Shown: piece by piece, positions 1-6,209 of the stretch
How positions within the stretch are numbered: position 1 is the first letter of the stretch
Layout of the letters: each line of letters opens with the position of its first letter
NCBI GenBank assembly: GCA_002402905.1
Contig: DHGT01000018.1
Location: 1 to 16,873 of the forward strand
DNA: 16,873 bases
From: Desulfatitalea sp. UBA4791
GTDB taxonomy: Bacteria > Desulfobacterota > Desulfobacteria > Desulfobacterales > Desulfosarcinaceae
Direction of reading: 5' to 3'
Translations under genes and position numbers: made by a program
Notes under the pieces: model-generated
The model's database searches: none
What the model saw: only the letters and a program-made list of their open reading frames with translations
Told to the model about the DNA's origin: nothing

Positions 1-2
1 AG

Positions 3-587
3 GAGCAGCGACGGGCGTCTTGGCGTATGAAATTCGCCACGGAACGCCTGATCGCCGAGGCCAGGCCCAACGCCGGACACCTCGCCATCGCCCAACTCTA
101 CCGATCGGGCAAGCTCACCAGCGTAATCACCCAGAATATCGACGGGCTGCATCAGGTCTCGGGCATCCCGGACGAAGCGGTCATCGAACTGCACGGCAAC
201 AGCACCTACGCCGTCTGTCTCGACTGCGGCAAGCGCTATGAACTGGACCACATCCGCAGCATTTTCCTTCCCGACGAAACCCTGCCGCATTGCGACGCCT
301 GCGGCGGGATCATCAAGACCGCCACCATCTCCTTTGGTCAGTCGATGCCAGTGCGCGAGATGAAGTTGGCCGAAGAACACGCCCTGGCATGCGACCTGTT
401 CATTGCCGTCGGCTCGTCCCTGGTCGTCTATCCGGCGGCCGGATTCCCTCTTTTAGCCAAGCGCAATGGCGCAAGAATGGTGATCATCAACCGTGATCCC
501 ACAGAGCTGGATCGCTATGCAGATCTGGTGATCCATGCCGAGATCGGCGAGACGTTCAAGGCGGTTCTGGGAGTGGACGAAGGATAG
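3..587 (+). CDS. Sir2-family NAD-dependent protein deacylase, 5'-truncated by window edge
   Basis: Sirtuins remove acyl groups from protein lysines and consume NAD+, giving nicotinamide and O-acyl-ADP-ribose; this one would be cytoplasmic. The frame is open to the left edge (residues EQRRASWRMKF precede the first internal ATG at 27), so the real start lies outside and that ATG is probably not the start. The visible part holds TQNIDGLH, the catalytic-His HGN motif, a zinc ribbon of two CxxC pairs (CLDC and CDAC), the GSSL loop and an INRDPT segment that corresponds to the usual IN.EPT. About 194 codons are present against roughly 240-250 for the family, so the N-terminal Rossmann GAGxS motif is what is missing. 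It converges on pyrD across a large palindrome. Family assignment is firm; the acyl specificity (acetyl or succinyl) cannot be read without the rest of the protein. Confidence 0.93.
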   Translation, partial: EQRRASWRMKFATERLIAEARPNAGHLAIAQLYRSGKLTSVITQNIDGLHQVSGIPDEAVIELHGNSTYAVCLDCGKRYELDHIRSIFLPDETLPHCDACGGIIKTATISFGQSMPVREMKLAEEHALACDLFIAVGSSLVVYPAAGFPLLAKRNGARMVIINRDPTELDRYADLVIHAEIGETFKAVLGVDEG

Positions 588-655
588 GTGTGCCCGTCCA
601 CGGCTGCACGGCATTTGACAAAAAATTCGCAAGGCATCGGCAATGGCAGGCTTGG

Positions 656-824
656 GTGGAGCAGGTGGCCAGGGCCACGTACGCCTGCGGTCTTAGTGCC
701 GCTTGAATGCAAACGGCGGACAAGCGGCCCAGACTGTTTGAGCGCAGCGAGTTTCTGGGCCGCCCGCCTTGCAATCTTAGCGGCACTTGACCGCTTGGCG
801 TGTGGCATCGGCCACCTGCTCCAC
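656..824. repeat. Long imperfect palindrome (nested inverted repeats) between convergent genes
   Basis: The outer arms GTGGAGCAGGTGGCC (656-670) and GGCCACCTGCTCCAC (810-824) are perfectly complementary over 15 nt. Further in, AGTGCCGCT (695-703) faces AGCGGCACT near 779-787, and GCGGCCCAGA (724-733) faces TCTGGGCCGC (754-763). The apex is a 20-nt loop that contains GAGCGCAGCGAG. Most of the intervening sequence also pairs, with small mismatches. The element fills nearly all of the sir2-pyrD convergent gap and has no coding content. A DNA or RNA hairpin of this size could act as a bidirectional terminator or be a dispersed palindromic repeat. No T-run follows it, so a classical intrinsic terminator is not shown. 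Confidence 0.85.
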
Positions 825-856
825 ACGCGCCGGGTCTATTGAATAATAGCATTCAG

Positions 857-1780
857 TTAAAATCGCTGGATCTCGATGCTGCCGACAAGCTCCCTCACCG
901 AGGCGATTCCCTTTTCACGAAGATAGTCTTCGATACCGTCGATGATCTCCATGGTGCAACGCGGGTTCACGAAATTGGCCGTACCGACCTGCACCGCACT
1001 GGCGCCGGCGATGATAAACTCCAGGGCATCTTCGGCGTTCATGATGCCGCCGATGCCGATCACGGGCACATCGACCGCCTGGGCGACCTGCCAGACCATG
1101 CGCAGCGCCACCGGTTTGATGGCCGGCCCTGAAAGGCCACCGGTGATGTTGGCCAGTCTGGGGCGGCGGGTATGAATGTCAACGGCCATTCCGGTGAGGG
1201 TGTTGATCAGTGAAACGGCGTCTGCGCCCCCATCGACGACGCTGCGCGCGATCAGGGTGACGTCGGTGACGTTGGGTGAAAGCTTGACGATCAGCGGCCC
1301 CTGGTAACGGCGCCGCACCGCTTGAGTGACTTTTTGGGCAGTGTGGGCATCGGCACCGAAGGCCACCCCACCCTGCTTGACGTTCGGGCACGAGATGTTG
1401 ACCTCGATGCCGGAAATCCCTTCAATGCCGTCGAGCCTGGCCGCCAGTTCGGCATAGGATTCGATATCGGTTCCATAAATATTGGCCAGTACCGGCGCCT
1501 CGAGTTTTGCCAGGTACGGCAATTTTTCACTGATAAAGGCATCGACGCCCACATTTTCAAGACCGATGGCATTGAGCATCCCGCAGGCGGTTTCCACGAT
1601 GCGCGGCGGGGGATTGCCCTTCGAAGGTGCCAGCGACAATCCTTTGACCACAACCGCGCCCAGTCGATCCAGGGACAGCAGGGACTCGAATTCTTTGGCA
1701 TACCCGAAGGTGCCGGAAGCGGTCATGACCGGGTTTTTCAGCCTCAACCGCCCCATATCGACAGACAAATCAGGATTCAT
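857..1780 (-). CDS. pyrD: Dihydroorotate dehydrogenase, class 1 (PyrD, probably 1B)
   Basis: This cytoplasmic flavoprotein oxidises dihydroorotate to orotate in de novo pyrimidine synthesis. The 307-residue length is normal for class 1. Visible residues are the FMN/substrate Lys46 in VVKGLS, Asn70 in MLNAIGLEN, the class-1 catalytic Cys131 in NISCPNV, Lys166 in IVKLSPN, and the C-terminal flavin-binding IGIGGI and GASAVQVGT segments. Class 2 enzymes carry Ser instead of Cys, so class 1 is clear. Type 1B is inferred from overall sequence, and that type normally works as a heterotetramer with the Fe-S/FAD subunit PyrK. No pyrK lies on either side in this window. The ATG at 1780 has only a weak upstream GGAAA. 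A candidate promoter lies about 100-125 nt upstream of the start. Confidence 0.96.
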   Translation of the reverse strand: MNPDLSVDMGRLRLKNPVMTASGTFGYAKEFESLLSLDRLGAVVVKGLSLAPSKGNPPPRIVETACGMLNAIGLENVGVDAFISEKLPYLAKLEAPVLANIYGTDIESYAELAARLDGIEGISGIEVNISCPNVKQGGVAFGADAHTAQKVTQAVRRRYQGPLIVKLSPNVTDVTLIARSVVDGGADAVSLINTLTGMAVDIHTRRPRLANITGGLSGPAIKPVALRMVWQVAQAVDVPVIGIGGIMNAEDALEFIIAGASAVQVGTANFVNPRCTMEIIDGIEDYLREKGIASVRELVGSIEIQRF

Positions 1781-1830
1781 TCAGTTTTCCAATCGTTTTG
1801 TCACGCAACGTGGCACCACACTCATCTATT

Positions 1831-1862
1831 GAAGGGTTAGCCTGGTGAAGGGATAGCCTGGC
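1831..1862. repeat. Tandem direct repeat, two 16-bp units
   Basis: GAAGGGTTAGCCTGGT (1831-1846) is followed directly by GAAGGGATAGCCTGGC (1847-1862), 14 of 16 positions identical. It lies in the 5' leader region of pyrD, between the start codon and the candidate promoter. The rest of the 310-nt gap 1781-2090 shows no convincing gene; a 66-codon minus-strand frame at 1937-2137 has no recognisable protein features. Confidence 0.7.
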
Positions 1863-1877
1863 GCATCAAAGCGTTTT

Positions 1878-1907
1878 AATATACCCCATGGCTGTACCCT
1901 AGCGCAA
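1878..1907 (-). promoter_or_regulatory. Candidate sigma-70 promoter for pyrD
   Basis: On the minus strand TTGCGC (complement of 1902-1907) is separated by 18 nt from TATATT (complement of 1878-1883). The -10 box is good and the -35 box is poor. It points towards pyrD and would give a leader of about 95 nt that includes the tandem repeat. This is only pattern matching by eye. Confidence 0.3.
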
Positions 1908-2090
1908 TACCATCTATGGAGCGATCCAATTCCCTTTTAATATAGAATACGGATGCTTGCCCTCCTGTTACGCCTTGAGGCCGAATCCATAAATATCCCT
2001 GAACGATCGTAAAGTTCCGAACAAAGGGGGCGATAGTACCTATAAGCCGATACGGCCTTAGTGACCATTTTCGAAAACAGGTATTGTGCC

Positions 2091-3188
2091 ATGATCAAAC
2101 TTCTCAAACGCGGGGATAAACCTTTACCGGAAGACAACTCCGACGCCGTGATTCAGTCGGCGACGGATATAAAAGAACGCGCTGAGATGTTGTTTCGCAG
2201 CGTCGATGTACTCTTGCATTTTTTAAAGGCCTTTGCCCTCGATTTCAAAGAGATCAATGCGGAACGATACAAGCAGGAGGTCCAGGAGTTAAACGATCTG
2301 TATCATTCCGACGAACGCTCGAAGCGCATCGAGATGCACTTCGAGCGTCAAAAGGAGCGTATTCTCGCATTCATCGAGCGTCAACGCAGCTATGTCCATG
2401 ACAAAGAGAAAGAGCTCCGCGACATCATCGATCTGCTGACCAAGGCCATGGCCAACCTGAACGTGGAAAACCTGGAATTCTATCGCCGAATTCACGACCA
2501 GGGCGAAAAGATGATCGAGATCAGCGGGCTCGATGACATCAAAAAGATTAAAAACGCCCTCAAGGTCGAGGTCGAGCAGATGTGGGAAATGGTCGAGCTC
2601 AAGCAGGACCAGGAAAAACGTCAGATTCAATCATTGGCCAATCAGGTCCATACCCTGCAAGCCGAATTGGCAGCCGCCAAAAAGAAATCCATGACAGACG
2701 GCCTGACCGGAGTATACAATCGCCATGCCCTGGATCACTTTCTTGCGGAGAGAATCGATCGCAACCGTATGGTTCATGAGGATTTCAGCCTGATGATGGT
2801 CGACATTGACAACTTTAAGCAGATCAATGACAAATATGGCCACCTGATCGGAGACAGGGTGCTGGTCGCGCTGGCTCAAAAATGCCATGGAGCCATACGG
2901 GGGGATGATTTTCTGGCGCGCTACGGTGGCGAAGAATTCACCATTATTCTCGAAGGCACCACCTTTCGGAACGCGCTCAAAAAAGCGCGCACCATTTGTA
3001 CCAGTGTCGCTGCAGTGCGTTATGCCACCAGCGAAGTCCAAAAGGATGATTATTTGAGCATGACGGTCAGCATCGGCATGACCCAGTTTAAAAAAGGCGA
3101 CACGCCCGAAAAGCTGGTCGCCCGTGCGGACAAGGCCTTGTACGAAGCGAAACGCAAGGGGAAAAATTGCGTGGTCGGCCAGAGATGA
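2091..3188 (+). CDS. Diguanylate cyclase (GGDEF domain) with long helical N-terminal region
   Basis: The protein should make cyclic di-GMP from two GTP. I chose ATG 2091 (365 aa) because an AGG lies 9 nt upstream; an in-frame GTG at 2061 has no ribosome site. Residues 1-200 are charged and helical with no membrane segment, and residues about 165-200 resemble the coiled coil that usually joins a sensor domain to the cyclase. The GGDEF domain starts near SMTDGLTGVYNR. The active-site motif is GGEEF at residues 279-283. An RxxD product-inhibition site (RGDD, 270-273) sits exactly five residues before it, so the enzyme should be catalytically competent and feedback inhibited. The N-terminal region matches no domain I recognise and may be a cytoplasmic signal or partner-binding module. 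No EAL domain is present. Confidence 0.95.
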   Translation: MIKLLKRGDKPLPEDNSDAVIQSATDIKERAEMLFRSVDVLLHFLKAFALDFKEINAERYKQEVQELNDLYHSDERSKRIEMHFERQKERILAFIERQRSYVHDKEKELRDIIDLLTKAMANLNVENLEFYRRIHDQGEKMIEISGLDDIKKIKNALKVEVEQMWEMVELKQDQEKRQIQSLANQVHTLQAELAAAKKKSMTDGLTGVYNRHALDHFLAERIDRNRMVHEDFSLMMVDIDNFKQINDKYGHLIGDRVLVALAQKCHGAIRGDDFLARYGGEEFTIILEGTTFRNALKKARTICTSVAAVRYATSEVQKDDYLSMTVSIGMTQFKKGDTPEKLVARADKALYEAKRKGKNCVVGQR

Positions 3189-3281
3189 CCACCTCTTTAA
3201 AACCGGATGTACCATCGGAATATTCTTGACGATTCTGACAATGATCGTCTTCCTGCAGCATCTCCGCCGCCAAACGGATCA

Positions 3282-3310
3282 TTGACAAACCTGTGGCGGC
3301 CGATTAGTTT
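3282..3310 (+). promoter_or_regulatory. Candidate promoter upstream of the PHP gene
   Basis: TTGACA at 3282-3287 is followed after 17 nt by TAGTTT at 3305-3310. The -35 box is perfect but the -10 box is weak. A small CTGCG/CGCAG hairpin (3349-3362) follows just before the Shine-Dalgarno site. Confidence 0.3.
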
Positions 3311-3390
3311 TACCAGTTGCGCACGGGCGGCAGAGCTTTTGCATCACCCTGCGCCAGCGCAGTCTGAGACCACTCCAGGAGGAGCCCTTA

Positions 3391-4308
3391 ATGTCCATCA
3401 GTGATCGTGTTCAATTTGAAAAACCTGATCTTGAAATCCTGAATCAAACGCATACCGTAGTGGATCTTCATTTCCACTCGACCTATTCCGACGGACTGAA
3501 TCGTATTGACAAGATTGCCGCCAAAGTACGCAAATTGGGTATCGGCATCGCCATCACCGATCACAATGAGATTCGTGGTGCGCTGGAAATCGATCAATAT
3601 GATGATATTTTTTCCATCCCCGGCATCGAATTGACGGTCGCCGAAGGATCGCATTTGCTCGTCTATTTTTATGAGACAGCCGAATTGATTCGATTTTACG
3701 AGCGCGAGGTGGTGCCTCACATGGGCGCCGGCGTCATGAGTTCCCTGAGTCTCACCATGGCCCAGGCTATAGAAAAAAGCCGCCGTTACCGATGTGTCGT
3801 TATTTTCGCCCACCCCTACTGCGCCATGTACACCGGCGTCTGTAACGTGCAATTCTCGCCAGGTGAGCTGCAGCATTTGCTGGCCCTGGGCGACGGCGTC
3901 GAATCGATCAATGCCAACAACCTGAATCGCTGGAACCTCAAATGCACGGTTTTGGGATTCAATCTCGACAAAGCCATGGTGGGCGGCAGTGACGGGCACG
4001 CCTTAAACCATATGGGACGAGCGGTGAGCTACGCGAAATGCGCCCGAACGCGGCAGGACTTTCTGGATGCCATCAAGAGCAAGCGCAACCAGGTCGTTGG
4101 CAAAGAGATCACCTTCCTGCGCAAAGTGACCACCAACAGTCTCAAGCTGCGCTCGAATATCGGCAACTGCCCGGACCTCATTGAAAAAAACATTCGCTAT
4201 GGCCGCAAGGTGATTCAGTTCAAGTCGTGCGCCCTGCGCGACCAAATGAAAAGACGCATCGAACACCACTTCAGACAGGAGCGTTTGCGCAGCTACTTCG
4301 GCATCTGA
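3391..4308 (+). CDS. PHP-domain metal-dependent phosphoesterase
   Basis: PHP proteins are metal-dependent phosphoesterases that use a His/Asp cluster at the mouth of a TIM-like barrel. The four PHP motifs appear in order: DLHFHSTYSDG (Asp25, His27, His29), ITDHNE (Asp57, His58), FAHP (His141) and GGSDGH (Asp201, His203), with Glu80 in PGIEL as a further likely ligand. The 305-aa protein has no signal peptide. Its last 90 residues are basic and lie beyond the barrel. The start is secure: AGGAGG (3378-3383) lies 7 nt before the ATG. Relatives include nucleoside 3',5'-phosphate phosphatases (TrpH/RNase AM type) and histidinol phosphatases, so the substrate is open. It follows the diguanylate cyclase by 202 nt with its own possible promoter, so a shared transcript is not certain. 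Confidence 0.85.
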   Translation: MSISDRVQFEKPDLEILNQTHTVVDLHFHSTYSDGLNRIDKIAAKVRKLGIGIAITDHNEIRGALEIDQYDDIFSIPGIELTVAEGSHLLVYFYETAELIRFYEREVVPHMGAGVMSSLSLTMAQAIEKSRRYRCVVIFAHPYCAMYTGVCNVQFSPGELQHLLALGDGVESINANNLNRWNLKCTVLGFNLDKAMVGGSDGHALNHMGRAVSYAKCARTRQDFLDAIKSKRNQVVGKEITFLRKVTTNSLKLRSNIGNCPDLIEKNIRYGRKVIQFKSCALRDQMKRRIEHHFRQERLRSYFGI

Positions 4309-4345
4309 AAACCAAGCGTATAAAAAGGATTAAATTTTCCTCGCA

Positions 4346-4441
4346 ATGCGGATATGGGAAGTACCAGTAGGATCATTATGTCCAAAATGTGCTGCCGATA
4401 ATCAATATCGCTATGAAAAATACTATTGTAGAAGTCAGTAG
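4346..4441 (+). CDS. Possible 31-codon zinc-ribbon-like ORF
   Basis: A short frame reads MRIWEVPVGSLCPKC and continues to a third Cys at residue 28, ending in CRSQ. The CPKC knuckle followed 12 residues later by a Cys looks like a partial zinc ribbon. The only ribosome-site candidate is AGGA about 14-16 nt upstream, which is far. The frame overlaps the 3' end of the minus-strand crotonase pseudogene by 7 nt. It may be a true microprotein, the remnant of a larger zinc-ribbon protein, or chance. Confidence 0.22.
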   Translation: MRIWEVPVGSLCPKCAADNQYRYEKYYCRSQ

Positions 4442-4977
4442 TTCAATACCCAATCCAGGAGTTCTTTCTCGAAAATCTCCATAACGTGTGCTGATTCTTC
4501 CTGACGTAGAAACTTTTTCGTGGCTGCATATGCAGGCGTGGAGAGTTTAAAAAGTTTCTCGGCATAAGCATGGGCAGCATCCATGATGCCGCCGTCTTCT
4601 TCCACCAAGTCATCGACGATTCCACGCTCAAATGCTTCGCGAGGGGAATAGGCCGTGGCATGGAGCAAGGTCTCTTTCCAGTAGCGATGTGGAATAGATG
4701 AACGGCAGATCAGGGTAATCCAGCTCGGGATGGCCATCTTGTTGGCGACTTCATTCATTTGAACGGTGTAAGGCCCGTCGGCAACCATTAACCGGTCGCA
4801 CGCACAGGAAAGGATAACTCCACCGGCAATTGAATGCCCAGCATATGCGGCAATGGTTGGTATGGGAAACTGATAGACCCTGAGCATAGTTGTGGCAAAC
4901 CTTCTTTTAAACCTGATCTGTTCCTCAAAGTCCTGGGTGGGCAGAAGTTTTAAGTCAAGGCCAGCCGAAAAAATACC
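4435..4977 (-). pseudogene. Enoyl-CoA hydratase/isomerase (crotonase) family, 5'-truncated
   Basis: Crotonases act on acyl-CoA thioesters in beta-oxidation-like pathways. The frame begins to resemble the family at GIFSAGLDLK, the first oxyanion-hole segment, which normally lies about 55-65 residues into the protein. It continues through PTIAAYAGHSIAGG (second oxyanion-hole region), CDRLMVA, the GIVDDLV segment and a typical C-terminus ending WVLNY. The N-terminal core strands are missing. Upstream of about 4977 the minus-strand frame stays open to an ATG at 5061, but those 28 residues (Pro/Arg/Trp rich) do not look like crotonase, no ribosome site precedes the ATG, and the same DNA reads as a more protein-like frame on the + strand. 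I read this as a rearrangement that removed the 5' part, leaving a probable pseudogene. A rare functional fusion cannot be excluded. Confidence 0.75.
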
Positions 4978-5111
4978 TGTTCGATACTGCGGGGATTGTC
5001 CAGGCCAACGGGCCGGAAGCCAAGCAGGCCCATGCGCACGCCCACTACCTGTCCTGGGCACAGGTGCCCATGAGCCTCTGCGGACGCCTCCAGGAGCTGA
5101 TCAAATGGTAG
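4971..5111 (+). pseudogene. 3'-terminal remnant of an unrecognised gene
   Basis: The + frame running into TAG at 5109-5111 reads like an ordinary protein end: KKYLFDTAGIVQANG, then an AHAHAHYLSW stretch, and finally LCGRLQELIKW. It has no start of its own, because to the left it runs into the antisense of the crotonase remnant, so it looks like the last 46 or so codons of a gene cut at about 4970-4977. It overlaps the 3' end of the ferredoxin gene (minus) by 11 nt, as convergent neighbours often do. I do not recognise the family; similarity to IS66-type transposase ends was considered and is too weak to claim. Confidence 0.35.
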
Positions 5112-6195
5112 CATTGGCGGCTGCATTGGATTTTATCGCCTCTTTCATGGCCTTTGCGTTTTCAGGCGGAACAGGGATATCGGTGCGGGTATTCATGGTG
5201 ATGGCTTCTGACGGACAGCCTGTGGCGCATACGGCGCATCCAAAGCAGCGGTCCAGATTCACCACCGGCACCTCTTCAGTCCCCATCTCCAACGCCTCGG
5301 CCGGACAGCGCTCGATGCACGTCTCGCATGCCACGCACGTTTCGGCGTCGAAGCGCGGCTCGAAGCCGGAGTTTAAGGCCAGGCCCGGTTTGTTTTTGGC
5401 CAGGGCGTGGGTCACGACCACGCAGTGCCAGCGGTCGCAATTGCAGATAAACCCTACATCGTCGGTCATGTTCATGCTCATGTGGATGAGGCCTGCATCT
5501 TCGGCGCGGTCGATCACCTCGCGCGCCTCCGCTTTGGTGATCTTGCGTGCGTTGAGCCGCTCGACCGCGAACTGGGCTCCCATGCCGAACTGCATACAGA
5601 CATCGTTGGGCATGCCGTGAGTGTCTTCGCCTAATAGAGATGCGGCGTGGCGGCAATAGCAAGTAGTCAAGGCGATTTGATCGTGCTTGTCGATGTAGGT
5701 CTGTACCTGATCGTAAGTATGGACCTGGTTGTTTGCCGCGATGGCGCGGTCCACGGTGATCACTCGTTTGGTAGGAAATTCCGGTTTACTGATGTCCGAG
5801 TTCTGATTGCAGGCTTTCTTGTAGGCGTGGATGACAGCGGCGATCCGCTTGTCTCGTTCGGACGTGCCCCCGGACATGAATTGAAACTCGAATATGCCGG
5901 GCATTAAACGGGCGCTCTGGTAGAACACGGTTCCGTTCTTGTTGACGGCCATGCAGAGCCCCTTGTCGGCCATGGCCTCCAGGATCGGCTCGATCTCTTC
6001 CACCGGACGGCCCATGCTTTTGGCCAGGTCCGCTGCACTGAACGGGCCTTTTGGCATGGCGTTGTTGACCTCGGCTTCGGCAGGTGTGAACAGCTCCTCT
6101 GCCATGGCGAAGAATTCCGGGATGTCCATCCCGGCAAAGTCGCCACCTCTTTTTTTCATAACCTTCAGCAGTTCGATGTAGACTGGATTGGTCAT
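5101..6195 (-). CDS. Winged-helix / multi-Cys / 2[4Fe-4S] ferredoxin-type protein
   Basis: This is probably the electron-transfer partner of the molybdopterin oxidoreductase encoded immediately upstream. The 364-aa protein has three parts. Residues about 50-100 look like a winged helix (FSAADLAKSMGRPVEEIEPIL). A middle region carries six well-spaced cysteines (C179xC181, C200, C251xC253, C258), enough for one more metal or Fe-S site. The C-terminal part is a bacterial-type 2[4Fe-4S] ferredoxin with CVACETCIERCP (C287, 290, 293, 297) and CFGCAVCATGCP (C317, 320, 323, 327). There is no signal peptide, so it should be cytoplasmic. AGGAGA stands about 7 nt before the ATG, and only 14 nt separate it from the upstream stop codon, so the two genes form an operon. 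The redox partner is inferred from context. Confidence 0.88.
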   Translation of the reverse strand: MTNPVYIELLKVMKKRGGDFAGMDIPEFFAMAEELFTPAEAEVNNAMPKGPFSAADLAKSMGRPVEEIEPILEAMADKGLCMAVNKNGTVFYQSARLMPGIFEFQFMSGGTSERDKRIAAVIHAYKKACNQNSDISKPEFPTKRVITVDRAIAANNQVHTYDQVQTYIDKHDQIALTTCYCRHAASLLGEDTHGMPNDVCMQFGMGAQFAVERLNARKITKAEAREVIDRAEDAGLIHMSMNMTDDVGFICNCDRWHCVVVTHALAKNKPGLALNSGFEPRFDAETCVACETCIERCPAEALEMGTEEVPVVNLDRCFGCAVCATGCPSEAITMNTRTDIPVPPENAKAMKEAIKSNAAANATI

Positions 6196-6209
6196 GGTTT
6201 GTTCTCCTT

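Noticed and set aside
588..842. Open frames on both strands (84-103 codons) across the sir2-pyrD gap
   Set aside because: They run through the palindrome, have no ribosome sites, and their sequences mirror one another because the DNA is self-complementary.
1980..2060. Possible c-di-GMP riboswitch upstream of the GGDEF gene
   Set aside because: I could not match the conserved GEMM core; only a small bulged hairpin (2043-2060) is present.
1937..2137. 66-codon minus-strand frame in the gap before the diguanylate cyclase
   Set aside because: Its start lies inside the cyclase gene, it has no ribosome site and no protein-like motif.
4971..5111. The + strand remnant as an IS66-type transposase C-terminus
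   Set aside because: Only a few positions (ANG.E, final hydrophobic pattern plus W) resemble that end; not enough to name it.
4892..5620. 242-codon + strand frame opposite the crotonase and ferredoxin genes
   Set aside because: It is antisense to the well-supported ferredoxin-type gene and is Ser/Arg rich like a shadow frame.
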